Source: Kordia sp965224175
Lineage (GTDB): Bacteria; Bacteroidota; Bacteroidia; Flavobacteriales; Flavobacteriaceae
Assembly: GCF_965224175.1 (NCBI RefSeq)
Contig: NZ_OZ245041.1
Span: 682,001 to 746,000, forward strand
Reading direction: 5' to 3'
DNA: 64,000 nt
Both the position numbers and the translations under genes were made by a program. Below the pieces are notes generated by a model that was not told the origin of the DNA, searched no databases, and saw only the letters and a program-made list of their open reading frames with translations. This document shows positions 44,658 through 54,556 of this stretch, one piece after another (the stretch's first letter is position 1; each line of letters begins with the position of its first letter).

Positions 44658-45475
44658 TGGGGAAAAATAAAAATGAAATGTCATTCTTAGATCATTTAGA
44701 AGAACTAAGATGGCACCTAATCCGAAGTTTTGCTGCTATATTTATCATTGCATGTGTTGTATTTGTTTATATTCAGCCTATTTACAAAAACTTACTGATT
44801 GTTCATCTTGATGGAGATTTTGTTACGTATCAGTTTTTTTGTGAAGCTTTTCAATCAATTGGTTTTGAAAGTGATTTTTGCGGATTAAAATTTGATGATG
44901 AATTGATCAACACAGATGTTACAGGTCAGTTTACTATGGCAATTTGGTCTGCATTGATCCTAGGATTCATATTTTCCTTTCCTTACATTATATTTGAATT
45001 GTGGCGTTTTATTGCTCCAGGATTGAGTAAAAAAGAGCGAAAAAAATCACGTTGGTTTATATTCTTTGCTTCACTCCTATTCTTTGTTGGGTTACTATTT
45101 AGTTACTATGTAATTATGCCCATGTCATCGTATTTCTTCTATAATTTCAAAATTGAAGAAGCCATCAAAAATACAATCAAAGTACAATCACATATAAGTT
45201 TATTAACAAATACACTGTTAGGAGTTTCCCTAGTATTCGAACTACCTTTAGTGATTTATTTCCTATCAAAACTAGGATTAATCACACCAGCATTCTTACG
45301 TAAGTATAGAAAACATGCTTTAGTAGTTGTATTAATACTTGCCGCAGTAATTACGCCTCCAGATGTAGCGAGCCAAATTGTGGTAGCAATTCCTATATTA
45401 ATACTCTATGAAGTTGGAATCGTGATATCAAAAAGAGTTGAAAAAAATTTAAAAAAGAAAATAAAAAATGCCTAA
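44657..45475 (+). CDS. tatC: Sec-independent protein translocase TatC
   Basis: A 272-residue polytopic membrane protein with about six helices, the signal-peptide receptor of the twin-arginine export system. Typical features: FLDHLEELRWHLIRS at the N-terminus, the loop containing LWRFIAPGLSKKERK, and AAVITPPDVASQIVVAIPILILYE at the C-terminal helices. No tatA gene is in the window. Translationally coupled both to kdsD and to the following CMD gene (8-bp overlap). Confidence 0.96.
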   Translation: MGKNKNEMSFLDHLEELRWHLIRSFAAIFIIACVVFVYIQPIYKNLLIVHLDGDFVTYQFFCEAFQSIGFESDFCGLKFDDELINTDVTGQFTMAIWSALILGFIFSFPYIIFELWRFIAPGLSKKERKKSRWFIFFASLLFFVGLLFSYYVIMPMSSYFFYNFKIEEAIKNTIKVQSHISLLTNTLLGVSLVFELPLVIYFLSKLGLITPAFLRKYRKHALVVVLILAAVITPPDVASQIVVAIPILILYEVGIVISKRVEKNLKKKIKNA

Positions 45476-45815
45476 TCAAGTAGAAGAATTTAATGCCTAC
45501 AGAGCTAAAATGAATGATAAAATTTTAGCCGATAATAATAAAGTTATTAAACGTATCTTTAATTTAGATACAAACGCATTTACAGCTGGCGCTTTAGATG
45601 TGCAAACAAAAGAATTATTAGGACTTGTAGCTTCAACCGTTTTACGTTGTGATGATTGCGTAAAATATCACTTAGAATCTTGCTATAAAGAAGGTTTAAG
45701 TAAAGAACAAGTAATGGAAACATTAAGTATTGCAACATTAATTGGCGGAACTATTGTAATTCCTCATTTACGCAGAGCGTATGAATATTGGGAAGCTTTA
45801 GAACAGCAATCATAA
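45468..45815 (+). CDS. carboxymuconolactone decarboxylase / AhpD-like protein
   Basis: A 115-residue helical protein of the CMD superfamily. The CxxC redox pair is within VLRCDDCVKYHLESCYKEG and is followed by a conserved His, the AhpD-like active-site pattern. Peroxidase-related thiol chemistry is plausible, decarboxylation unlikely. It overlaps tatC by 8 bp, and its place between tatC and lptB is usual in related genomes. Confidence 0.9.
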   Translation: MPNQVEEFNAYRAKMNDKILADNNKVIKRIFNLDTNAFTAGALDVQTKELLGLVASTVLRCDDCVKYHLESCYKEGLSKEQVMETLSIATLIGGTIVIPHLRRAYEYWEALEQQS

Positions 45816-45929
45816 ATTATAGTTTTTTAGACCGTCTATTTCTAAACAATAGGAAGTTAATTTACTATTAAAAAGTATTAGCGTTCTATTGAAATTAGTA
45901 TTTTTACACTTCATAATGACCAAAATTAT

Positions 45930-46685
45930 ATGATTTTAAGAGCCGATAGTATCATGAAGTCCTACAAAGGACGAAAAGTTGTAAAGGGAATTTCTCTTGA
46001 GGTAAATCAAGGAGAAATTGTAGGACTACTAGGTCCTAATGGAGCTGGAAAAACTACTTCTTTTTACATGATTGTGGGATTGATAAAGCCTAATGGCGGA
46101 AAAATCTTTTTGGATAATATGGAAATCACAAAATTTCCAATGTATAAACGTGCACAAAACGGAATTGGATACTTAGCACAAGAAGCTTCAGTTTTTCGTA
46201 AATTAAGTATCGAAGAAAACATTTTGAGCGTTTTACAGTTGACTAAATTATCAAAGAAAGAACAACAAATGAAGATGGAGTCTTTAATTGAAGAATTTGG
46301 TTTGGGTCATATTCGCAAAAACCGTGGAGACTTATTATCTGGAGGAGAACGACGTAGAACTGAAATTGCGCGCGCTCTTGCTACAGATCCTAAATTTGTA
46401 TTATTGGATGAACCATTTGCAGGTGTCGATCCAGTTGCGGTTGAAGACATTCAACGTATCATAGCACATTTAAAAAATAAAAACATCGGAATCTTAATCA
46501 CAGATCATAACGTTCAGGAAACGCTAGCCATTACCGATAGAACTTATTTAATGTTTGAAGGAAATATTCTAAAAGCAGGAAAACCTAGAGAACTTGCCGA
46601 AGACGAAATGGTTCGTAAAGTATATCTCGGACAAAACTTCGAACTACGAGAAAAGAAATTAGATTTTGAGAAAAAAGAAAATTAA
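45930..46685 (+). CDS. lptB: LPS export ABC transporter ATPase LptB
   Basis: A 251-residue ABC ATPase energising lipopolysaccharide extraction from the inner membrane by LptFG. Walker A GPNGAGKTT (about 38-46), Q-loop region GIGYLAQEASVFRKLS, signature LLSGGERRRTEIARAL and Walker B FVLLDEPFAGVDP are intact, and the GVDP/ITDHNVQETLAITDR stretches are LptB-like. Separated from the CMD gene by 114 bp, followed by a strong terminator. Confidence 0.96.
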   Translation: MILRADSIMKSYKGRKVVKGISLEVNQGEIVGLLGPNGAGKTTSFYMIVGLIKPNGGKIFLDNMEITKFPMYKRAQNGIGYLAQEASVFRKLSIEENILSVLQLTKLSKKEQQMKMESLIEEFGLGHIRKNRGDLLSGGERRRTEIARALATDPKFVLLDEPFAGVDPVAVEDIQRIIAHLKNKNIGILITDHNVQETLAITDRTYLMFEGNILKAGKPRELAEDEMVRKVYLGQNFELREKKLDFEKKEN

Positions 46686-46716
46686 AAAAGAGGCGAACTT
46701 ATCGCCTCTTTTTTTT
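46684..46716 (+). terminator. terminator of lptB
   Basis: Stem AAAAAAGAGGCGA / TCGCCTCTTTTTT with a 5-nt loop, starting at the lptB stop codon. Confidence 0.9.
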
Positions 46717-46818
46717 GATTCAAATATTTTTATTTTAAAACAATGCATGAACATCAGGTATTTTTCGGCATACATTTTGACGACACAATCAGAATTAAAA
46801 CCGTTAACACAAAATACC

Positions 46819-47286
46819 ATGAAACTAAAAACTACATTATTTATATTATTTTTTCTTGCCATTGGATTTAGTCACGCCCAAAAAATCAAAATAAAAAAAG
46901 GAATTGTATACCTTGATGAAGTTGCCATTTTAAAATCTGATGCTAGAAAAACGACTCATTCCTTATACGATTTAGATGGAAATGAAATTTTATTCATTCG
47001 TTTTTCTGTGAGATCACAACTTTCTGATTTACAACATAATGAATTTAAGTTCTTAAAGCAAAGAATTACTGTTGAAACTACCGATTATGACTACACTTCT
47101 TTAAGTTACAAACAGACCATTATCAATATTATAGAATGGTTACTACAAGAAAAAGTACTCACAACAAATGGAAAAATTAATCCTGGAAAAATAGAGTTGT
47201 TTCATTATAAATACGACGAAGCAATCTCAGAAAAAATAGGCATTACAAAAACTTCTTGCAATTGTGATTGCGATAATGAAGACTAA
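46819..47286 (+). CDS. exported hypothetical protein
   Basis: A 155-residue protein with signal peptide MKLKTTLFILFFLAIGFSHA followed by QKIKIKKGIVYLDEVAILKSD. The ATG at 46819 was used because the longer frame before it runs back through the lptB terminator. The C-terminus has a Cys-rich acidic tail (CNCDCDNED) that could bind metal. No family recognised. Confidence 0.7.
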   Translation: MKLKTTLFILFFLAIGFSHAQKIKIKKGIVYLDEVAILKSDARKTTHSLYDLDGNEILFIRFSVRSQLSDLQHNEFKFLKQRITVETTDYDYTSLSYKQTIINIIEWLLQEKVLTTNGKINPGKIELFHYKYDEAISEKIGITKTSCNCDCDNED

Positions 47287-47291
47287 AAAGA

Positions 47292-48038
47292 TTACTTTTT
47301 AATCAATGAAAGCAGTACGTACAATAAGATAATGATTGGAATCGCTAAAAAGTGTAAAAACACCAATAATAAAACACAAGTAAGCAAGAAAATATACTTT
47401 ACCATGTTATTTTTAAAACTCCAATCTTTAAATTTTAAAGCAAATAATGGAATATTAGCGTTCAGTAAATAACTACTAATAACGGTCATTGCAATCAAAA
47501 ACCATTTATTTAAAATAATAGCATCAATTGTTGTACTTCCTTGATATGCCAAAATTAAAGGCAACGAAACTATCAACAAAGTATTGGCAGGAGTTGGCAA
47601 TCCAATAAAAGAAGAAGTTTGATTGTCATCAATATTAAACTTTGCTAAACGATATGCGGAAGCTAGCACAATACACAAACCAAATAAAGGTAAAATGTGA
47701 ACTTCATTTTGAAACCAATGCCATGAATCTGACCAAGAATGTCCGTCATGTACTTTTTCATGAATATCTAAAGCTCTGTTAAACAACTGATACATTACAA
47801 TTCCTGGCACGATTCCACTGGTTACCATATCTGCGAGCGAATCTAATTGTAAGCCTAATTCACTTTGAACATTTAACAATCTAGCTGCTAAGCCATCAAA
47901 AAAGTCAAAAAAGATTCCTAGAAACACAAAAAATGCTGCAATTTCTAACTGATTTTTCACAGCAAAAATAACCGCTAAGCAACCGCAAAAGAGGTTTAAT
48001 AATGTGATAAAATTTGGAATATGTTTTTTGATATTCAT
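47292..48038 (-). CDS. pssA: CDP-diacylglycerol-serine O-phosphatidyltransferase
   Basis: A 248-residue membrane enzyme making phosphatidylserine, the precursor of phosphatidylethanolamine. The CDP-alcohol phosphotransferase motif DGxxAR(x8)GxxxDxxxD is complete: DGLAARLLNVQSELGLQLDSLAD. About six to eight hydrophobic helices, starting HIPNFITLLNLFCGCLAVIF. No psd gene is adjacent. Its end lies 5 bp from the convergent exported-protein gene. Confidence 0.93.
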   Translation of the reverse strand: MNIKKHIPNFITLLNLFCGCLAVIFAVKNQLEIAAFFVFLGIFFDFFDGLAARLLNVQSELGLQLDSLADMVTSGIVPGIVMYQLFNRALDIHEKVHDGHSWSDSWHWFQNEVHILPLFGLCIVLASAYRLAKFNIDDNQTSSFIGLPTPANTLLIVSLPLILAYQGSTTIDAIILNKWFLIAMTVISSYLLNANIPLFALKFKDWSFKNNMVKYIFLLTCVLLLVFLHFLAIPIIILLYVLLSLIKK

Positions 48039-48131
48039 GTAGTCGATTTTTTGTAAAAATAAATAAACTTTGCAAACTCTATAGCCAAGAAGTAGAAATG
48101 TTGATGAATTGAGTACAATATCTATCTATTT

Positions 48132-48165
48132 TTTGAGTTTATTAGGGTAGAAAATCGCATATTTG
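48132..48165 (+). promoter_or_regulatory. possible promoter of the PorV/PorQ-family gene
   Basis: TTTG (48132-48135), a 22-bp spacer and CATATTTG (48158-48165), one mismatch from the TAnnTTTG -7 consensus, 16 bp before the TTG start codon. Confidence 0.35.
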
Positions 48166-48181
48166 TATAAAAATTACACTC

Positions 48182-49240
48182 TTGAAAAAGTTATTAGTTT
48201 TCCTCTTTATCATATTTGCCCATGTAGCGAATAGTCAATCTGTTGCTAAATATTCAAATGAATTCATGAATATTGGTGTTGATGCTGGCGCTTTCGGAAT
48301 GGGAAATGCTGTTGTAGCAAACATTGGTGATGTCAACTCTAGTTATTGGAATCCTGCGGGATTAGTTCAGCTAGAAGACAAACAATTGGCATTAATGCAC
48401 TCAAGTTATTTTGCAAATATTGCACTGTATGATTATGCAGCATTTGCCATGCCTATTGATGATAGAAGTGCTTGGGGAATTTCTTTAATTCGTTTTGGTG
48501 TTGATGATATTTTAAATACAACCCAATTAATAGATAGTCAAGGAAATATTGACTTTAACAGAATTAGCCTTTTCTCTGCTGCAGATTATGGAATTACTTT
48601 CTCATATGCGCGAAAAATGCCTGTACAAGGCTTAAACTATGGTATTAATGCCAAAGTAATTCGTAGAGTTATTGGTGATTTTGCTTCTTCTTGGGGATTT
48701 GGTTTTGACTTTGGATTACAATTTAGACACAAAGAGTGGAAATTTGGTTTGATGGCGCGTGACATTACGACAACATTCAATACTTGGAGTATCGATGAAG
48801 ATTTATTCAACAATGTAAGTGATCAAATTCCAACACAAGATTTGCCAGAAACGACAGAAATCACAATTCCTAAGCTACAGTTTGGAGTTGCCAGAACATT
48901 TACATTCAACTACGATTATGCACTAACTGCCGAAGTTGATTTAAATATGCGTTTTGCTGAAACAAACGATGTTATCTCTACTTCATTTGCAAGTGTAACA
49001 CCTTCTGTAGGTTTACAATTTGCGTATACAGACTTAGTATTCTTAAGAGCTGGAGTTGGTAATTTTCAAAATGAAAACAACTTTGGATCTGAATCATTAA
49101 CGTTTCAACCAAATATTGGAATTGGGTTTAAATACCGAGGAATTCAAGTAGATTACGCTTTAACAGACATTGGCGATCAAAGTGCTGCTGTGTATTCCAA
49201 TGTATTCTCTTTAAAAATCGATTGGAGTTTATTTAGATAG
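48182..49240 (+). CDS. PorV/PorQ-family outer-membrane protein
   Basis: A 352-residue exported beta-barrel protein. Signal peptide MKKLLVFLFIIFAHVANSQ, then NIGVDAGAFGMGNAVVANIGDVNSSYWNPAGL, the NPAGL hallmark of the PorV/PorQ/FadL-like group. The rest is amphipathic strands ending ...LKIDWSLFR. Members take part in type IX secretion or gliding in Bacteroidota; without other T9SS genes here, a specific role is not assigned. TTG start (no nearby ATG). Confidence 0.85.
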   Translation: MKKLLVFLFIIFAHVANSQSVAKYSNEFMNIGVDAGAFGMGNAVVANIGDVNSSYWNPAGLVQLEDKQLALMHSSYFANIALYDYAAFAMPIDDRSAWGISLIRFGVDDILNTTQLIDSQGNIDFNRISLFSAADYGITFSYARKMPVQGLNYGINAKVIRRVIGDFASSWGFGFDFGLQFRHKEWKFGLMARDITTTFNTWSIDEDLFNNVSDQIPTQDLPETTEITIPKLQFGVARTFTFNYDYALTAEVDLNMRFAETNDVISTSFASVTPSVGLQFAYTDLVFLRAGVGNFQNENNFGSESLTFQPNIGIGFKYRGIQVDYALTDIGDQSAAVYSNVFSLKIDWSLFR

Positions 49241-49426
49241 ACAACTTTTTCCTTCTTTCTCTCAAATCTAGCTTTAACATAAAAATAACGAGCTCGATCT
49301 TTCATGTGACCAATAAAAAATAATACATTTGAACAGATGAAATGAGCCGTAGCAACTATAATATTGCTGATCAAAAAGATAATTGGCGAATTTTATCTGA
49401 CCTTTTAATGTAATAAACATGAACAG

Positions 49427-50614
49427 ATGAAAAAGCTTGTATTTTTTCTATTTCTTTCTGTGGGAATGCTCTTTGGACAGCAAGCCAACAAAATAAAGCT
49501 TTCACCAGAAGCTACATTTTCAGTAATCACTTGCGGAGCTGGCTCAGAATTATATTCATCGTTTGGACACAGTGCATTTCGCATCAAAGATCCAGTATTT
49601 GGTTATGACGTAGTCTACAACTACGGAACTTTTGATTTTAACACTCCATTATTCTATATAAAATTTGCACAAGGAAAACTTCCTTATCAACTTGGAAGAA
49701 GTAGCTTCAAAAACTTTATACGCACCTACAAATACGAAAAACGTTGGGTAAAAGAACAAGTATTAAACTTAACACCTGAGCAAAACAGTACACTTCTCGC
49801 CTATTTAGAAAACAATTACAAAGAAGAAAATCGAAATTATAAGTATGACTTTTTCTTCAACAATTGTGCAACTAAAAAAAGAGACATCATAAAAGAAAAC
49901 TTCAAAGATGCTTTCATTTTCCATGAAGATCATATCACATCTCAACAAACATTTAGAGATTTAATTCATGATAATTTAAATGACAATTCTTGGTCAAGTT
50001 TCGGAATCGATATTGCACTTGGTGCTGTCATTGACAAACCTGCAAATGCGAAAGAATATCAGTTTTTACCAGAATATGTATTCAAAGCCTTTGAAAACGC
50101 AACCCTAAGCGGCGGAAAAACTCCTTTAGTAAAAGAAACAAAACTAATTTTAAAAGCTCCGGAAAATGCAATCTCAAACGGAAACATCCTGTTGAGTCCA
50201 TATGTGATTTTTACTATTTTCTTACTAATAGTACTTGTAATCACATTTTTAGATTTCAAAAACAACAAACGAACACGCTGGTTAGACGCTATACTAATGC
50301 TTGTAAGCGGACTTGGAGGAATTATGTTAACACTGCTTTGGTTTGCTACAGATCATACAGCAACAGCTACGAACATGAATATTTTATGGCTGCTGCCGAT
50401 TAATATTTTCTTCGTAAGAAAGTTTTTAGTACAAAGTAAAGAATGCAAATCGTTAGCAAATCACACTATGGTTTGTATACTATTGATAGTTGTCGTTTTC
50501 TTTTTATGGATCATTGACTTTCAGCAATTTGCTTTGGCCGCCATTCCGTTACTGATACTATTTTTAGTACGTTATATATATTTGACTTACTACTTTAGGA
50601 AGTTAGAAGCATAA
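49427..50614 (+). CDS. DUF4105 (Lnb N-terminal periplasmic domain) membrane protein
   Basis: A 395-residue exported protein. After a signal peptide (MKKLVFFLFLSVGMLFGQQ) comes the DUF4105 domain (about 30-250; ITCGAGSELYSSFGHSAFRI, YNYGTFDF, YDFFFNNCATKKRD) with conserved Ser, His and Cys residues suggesting a hydrolase-like active site. Four or five C-terminal helices (about 255-390) anchor it in the membrane. The function of DUF4105 proteins is not settled. Monocistronic. Confidence 0.85.
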   Translation: MKKLVFFLFLSVGMLFGQQANKIKLSPEATFSVITCGAGSELYSSFGHSAFRIKDPVFGYDVVYNYGTFDFNTPLFYIKFAQGKLPYQLGRSSFKNFIRTYKYEKRWVKEQVLNLTPEQNSTLLAYLENNYKEENRNYKYDFFFNNCATKKRDIIKENFKDAFIFHEDHITSQQTFRDLIHDNLNDNSWSSFGIDIALGAVIDKPANAKEYQFLPEYVFKAFENATLSGGKTPLVKETKLILKAPENAISNGNILLSPYVIFTIFLLIVLVITFLDFKNNKRTRWLDAILMLVSGLGGIMLTLLWFATDHTATATNMNILWLLPINIFFVRKFLVQSKECKSLANHTMVCILLIVVVFFLWIIDFQQFALAAIPLLILFLVRYIYLTYYFRKLEA

Positions 50615-50831
50615 AGTCATGTCGATAACAAACTATGAAGTTTGTTTAAGCTTAAAAGTGATCAATTTGCTTGTTAAAGAATATTCTTATTCTAATACGA
50701 AAGAAACAGATTACCATGAATTTCCCTGAAATTCGTGCAAAAACGTATCAAATGTGTCTAAAATCTAGTAGTGAAAGTTGTCTAAAAATCTAAAAGCGAA
50801 GCATTTCTAAGAGAGATAGCAAGTCTAAAAC

Positions 50832-52229
50832 TTATCTTCCTCGATAAAACAATACAGTACTCAGAGTTTTTACTACAATATTTAAATCCAAAAAGAAGCT
50901 TCGATGTTTAATATAATATAAATCATATTGGAGTTTGCGCAAACTGTCTTCTACTGAAGCGCCATAATCTGTTTTTACTTGTGCCCAACCTGTAACGCCT
51001 GGTTTAACAACGTGTCGAATTTCATAAAACGTTAAATCTTCTGATAATTGTTTTACAAATGCTGGACGTTCTGGTCTTGGACCAATCATGCTCATTTCAC
51101 CTTTTAAGACATTGATAAACTGAGGAACTTCATCCAAACGAGATTTACGTAAAAAACTACCAAATTTCGTAATTCGATTGTCATTTTTTGTTGCCCAAAC
51201 AGCTCCATTTTGCTCTGCGTTGACAACCATACTGCGTAGCTTATAAATTTTAAAAGGAACACCATTTTTACCAACGCGTTCTTGTGTGTAGAACAACGGA
51301 CCGCGATTTCCAATCAAATTCCCAATCAAAACAAAAGGTAAAAAAAACAAGCTTGCTAACAATCCAAGAATAGAGAAAATAATATCAAAAAAGCGATGAA
51401 AAAACAAATACAGCTTATTTTGATTACTTCGGCTAAACGGAAAGTACTTATAAAAATCTTTCCCTACATATTGTACTGGCACACGAAATGTAAGTTCTTC
51501 ATATACTTGCATATATTCTTTAATCGGTAAACCTGTTTCTAACAAAGCTATCAAACCATCAAACAAAGGTTTACTAAGTTCTTCACGTTCATTACTTCCA
51601 ATAATGATTTCTGAAACTGCTTTTTCTTGTACAACTTCTTTCAAATTTAAATCCGTAATCTCCTTTATATCAGTTAATTCATTACTTTTAACTGTCAAAT
51701 TCAAACTTAAATCTATATAACCAACTATTTTATAATAGTTTGTATTATTCTTGATCGCATCTGACATGATTGTAATCTCTTCAGTACTTCCTATCAATAA
51801 GATATTTTTAAAAAATCTAGGAGAAGAAATAAAGAAAATATAAGCACATCGCCATAAAAAGATAGCAACAGACATTGCCAAGAAAAAGTATAAAATTTGC
51901 AAACGATTTTCAGGTAATTCTGGTGTAAAGAAAGGTGTTAGCAAATAACACAAAACCGTAATAGAAACTGTGAGTACAATTCCTTGAAAAGTAGTATCAT
52001 AACGACTGGATTTCTGCAAGTTGTACAATTCTAAAATTGTTGAAAACAGAATAAAATATACAATCAAAACAACACTCCAAAGCCAGCGTTGTTCCGTAAA
52101 TTTAAAATAGTCAAAATCGAAAATATTTGATACGATATACAATCCAAAAAGCATAGCAAGTACATCGAAGACTCTCAATAAGAGTTTGCGTTCCGATATT
52201 TCGAAATGTATGTTTGAATTCGAGGCCAT
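50832..52229 (-). CDS. polyprenyl-phosphate sugar-1-phosphate transferase
   Basis: A 465-residue initiating enzyme for surface polysaccharide, moving a sugar-1-phosphate from a nucleotide sugar to undecaprenyl phosphate. N-terminal four hydrophobic helices (about 12-130), a Rossmann-like CoA_binding_3 domain (about 140-240; NILLIGSTEEI), one long membrane segment, and a C-terminal bacterial sugar transferase domain (about 275-465) with ERVGKNGVPFKIYKLRSM, FLRKSRLDEVPQFINVLKGEMS and GPRPERPAFV. Last gene of the minus-strand block; 9 bp from the PaaK-like gene. Confidence 0.93.
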   Translation of the reverse strand: MASNSNIHFEISERKLLLRVFDVLAMLFGLYIVSNIFDFDYFKFTEQRWLWSVVLIVYFILFSTILELYNLQKSSRYDTTFQGIVLTVSITVLCYLLTPFFTPELPENRLQILYFFLAMSVAIFLWRCAYIFFISSPRFFKNILLIGSTEEITIMSDAIKNNTNYYKIVGYIDLSLNLTVKSNELTDIKEITDLNLKEVVQEKAVSEIIIGSNEREELSKPLFDGLIALLETGLPIKEYMQVYEELTFRVPVQYVGKDFYKYFPFSRSNQNKLYLFFHRFFDIIFSILGLLASLFFLPFVLIGNLIGNRGPLFYTQERVGKNGVPFKIYKLRSMVVNAEQNGAVWATKNDNRITKFGSFLRKSRLDEVPQFINVLKGEMSMIGPRPERPAFVKQLSEDLTFYEIRHVVKPGVTGWAQVKTDYGASVEDSLRKLQYDLYYIKHRSFFLDLNIVVKTLSTVLFYRGR

Positions 52230-52238
52230 AATGTATAA

Positions 52239-53516
52239 CTAAATATAAGAGATAAAACTTTTTGTTTTTCCTTCACCGACTTTCTTCTTTACATTTGGGC
52301 AGATTGTGTAAGTAATATCGTCGGAAAAATAAGCATAAATCTCTTCTCTTAGCTTTTCTTCATCTTTATTGGTTAAGTTTTCTTCAAGGTTAAATATAAG
52401 AATTCCTTTTTCTTTTTGGATAATTTGATACGTTAGTTTTATATTATATTTTGCTCCAAGGTTCTTAAAAATATAGTAAAAATATAAACTTGGGTAAATT
52501 TCTTTCTTACCATATACGTTCTCTCCTATTCTACCTGTGACCTCATTTAAAATATAATGTGCTTTGCCACATGAACATTTTGTTTCTCTAGATGCTAATT
52601 GTATATAATCGCCTAACTGATAGCGAATAATTGGAAAAGTTTTCATCTGCAAATTCGTCACTACAATCTGATTTTCAATTGCTTCCACAATAACGCCTTC
52701 CATATTAATGTGCATATTTCCTGAAGCACACTCAAAAGCAATAATCCCAGTTTCTGCAGCTCCGTACTCACTGATAATTGGCACACCAAATGCTTGCTGA
52801 ATTTCTTCTTTATAACTGTCGTAAATTTTCTCCGAAGTTCCTTTTACCATCTTAATATGTGTAGGTTTCGGTAATTTTTGATCGTTTATCAACTTTGCGG
52901 ATTGATAAATCATTGAAGAATACCCATGAATATAACGCGCTCGTTGTAATTTATTTACAAACTTTTTAAATGCTTTTTCTTTGTAATCAAACACACGGAA
53001 ACGATTTTGTAAAGCATCTAAAATATTGACTTTAAAGCGTTTCATCGCTGAAAAATCAAATCCCCAAAAGTAACCATTGCGTTCCCAAGGTTGCACATGA
53101 TGCCATGAATATCCTCTAAAAATAGAAGCTCTATTAAAAGAATCAGCAGATTCTTCACGCTTATACACTAACGGATCTCCAGAAGAACCTGAAGTTGTAG
53201 CTGTAAATACTTTTTTAAAATTGTGCTTGGTGTGAATTGCTTCTGTGTGTTCCAACACATCTTGCTTAGATAATAAAGGTAATTGCTGAATATCTTCTAA
53301 AGAAGTGAATTTTGTTTCATCAATAGTAGCAAATGCTTCTTTATAGTAACTAGAATGTGCTTTCGCGAATGAAATTAGTTCTTTTAATTGTACTAATTGA
53401 TAGGCTTCTAATTCTTCAATAGACCATTTTTCAGACTCTTTCAAAAATGCAAACCATTTCCGTATGGAAGGATTTCGCAAGCGTTCGCCAAGATTGAAAA
53501 TAAATTTATGAAACAT
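52239..53516 (-). CDS. PaaK/CapK-like adenylate-forming enzyme
   Basis: A 425-residue member of the phenylacetate-CoA ligase-like group (CapK) often encoded in polysaccharide loci. It shows ATP-loop TATTSGSSGDPLVYKRE, EYGAAETGIIAFEC and FPIIRYQLGDYI, and a Cys-rich pocket (ETKCSCGKAHYIL). ATG 53516 was chosen; a longer frame adds 29 residues with no family match. The activity is presumed adenylation of an acid for attachment to sugar or lipid; substrate unknown. Neighbours the initiating sugar transferase. Confidence 0.85.
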   Translation of the reverse strand: MFHKFIFNLGERLRNPSIRKWFAFLKESEKWSIEELEAYQLVQLKELISFAKAHSSYYKEAFATIDETKFTSLEDIQQLPLLSKQDVLEHTEAIHTKHNFKKVFTATTSGSSGDPLVYKREESADSFNRASIFRGYSWHHVQPWERNGYFWGFDFSAMKRFKVNILDALQNRFRVFDYKEKAFKKFVNKLQRARYIHGYSSMIYQSAKLINDQKLPKPTHIKMVKGTSEKIYDSYKEEIQQAFGVPIISEYGAAETGIIAFECASGNMHINMEGVIVEAIENQIVVTNLQMKTFPIIRYQLGDYIQLASRETKCSCGKAHYILNEVTGRIGENVYGKKEIYPSLYFYYIFKNLGAKYNIKLTYQIIQKEKGILIFNLEENLTNKDEEKLREEIYAYFSDDITYTICPNVKKKVGEGKTKSFISYI

Positions 53517-53677
53517 AATTATAAGACTAACTACAGTGTAAAATGAACCAAAACAAGACAAGATTCTTCCTGAATATTGTAATTGGTAAATTTCATCAGA
53601 CAAAACTAAATTAATAAAATTTAACAGAGGAAAATAATCATTTTTTATTTGTTATTTTGCAATCGAATCTGGCATTT

Positions 53678-54556
53678 ATGAATCATCAAATCAAATCGTT
53701 AATTTTTAAATCATTAGACATTTTACCTAATAAAATTGGGTATGGTGTATATCATCAATTACAGAAGTTTCTGAATAGAAACAGCATCAATTATAAGATA
53801 AAAACGAATGATCGATCGTTTAATGAAGCTTTAAAAATTCTAGCGGAAGCTAATATTGAACTAAAAGACAAAACAGTTTTTGAATTAGGTTCAGGTTGGG
53901 CACCAATTATTCCTTACTTTTTTATGTATTTTGAAAATGTGCAAAAAGTCGTTACCTATGATATTAATGAACATTATGACTCAAAAACGATTGCCAAATT
54001 AAATTCATATTTTAAATCCGAATTCAAGATTGATGTTACTACAGAAAAAGGTGCTTATGATTTGCCTAGTAATATCAGTTATTACCCAAATAAAAATCTT
54101 GCAGAAACTGGCTCTATTTCGAGTGAGGCTGTCGATTTAATCTTTTCTCGATTTGTATTGGAACATATTCCTCCGAAAGAATTGGCAGAAATTCACCGAA
54201 ACTTTGCAAAAAATCTACCAAAACCATTCTACATCTTACACATGATTTCGCCAAGTGATCACAGAGCATATGATGATAAGTCATTGTCGTATTACGATTT
54301 CTTAAAATACAGCAAGGACGAATGGAAAAAGAAACATACTAAATTCGATTATCACAACCGTTTGCGTCTACCTGATTATTTAGAAATCTTTAAAAATGAA
54401 GGTTTTGAAGTGGTTTCTTTAGCTTATGATACTTGTGATATAGCTTCTGAAAAGTATAAAAAATTCAAAGAGTTAACGCTTCACAAAGATTATGAAAACT
54501 ACACAGAAGAAGAGTTACTTGCCGGAAGTATTAATGTGTTGTTGAAAATTTCCTAA
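53678..54556 (+). CDS. SAM-dependent methyltransferase (class I)
   Basis: A 292-residue protein with a Rossmann methyltransferase core: TVFELGSGWAPIIPYF (motif I, SAM binding), VVTYDINEHYD (motif II), and SSEAVDLIFSRFVLEHIPPKELAE (motifs IV-V). ATG 53678 was chosen over an upstream TTG. It transcribes away from the PaaK-like gene and lies inside the glycan locus, so a sugar or small surface molecule is a likely acceptor; this is positional inference. Confidence 0.82.
   Translation: MNHQIKSLIFKSLDILPNKIGYGVYHQLQKFLNRNSINYKIKTNDRSFNEALKILAEANIELKDKTVFELGSGWAPIIPYFFMYFENVQKVVTYDINEHYDSKTIAKLNSYFKSEFKIDVTTEKGAYDLPSNISYYPNKNLAETGSISSEAVDLIFSRFVLEHIPPKELAEIHRNFAKNLPKPFYILHMISPSDHRAYDDKSLSYYDFLKYSKDEWKKKHTKFDYHNRLRLPDYLEIFKNEGFEVVSLAYDTCDIASEKYKKFKELTLHKDYENYTEEELLAGSINVLLKIS

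Noticed and set aside
46666..46818. Longer start for the exported protein after lptB
   Set aside because: The extension overlaps the lptB end and its terminator, and the ATG at 46819 gives a clean signal peptide.
48182..50614. Type IX secretion gene cluster
   Set aside because: A single PorV/PorQ-family protein and a DUF4105 protein are not enough; no PorK, PorL, PorM, PorN or SprA-like gene is present.
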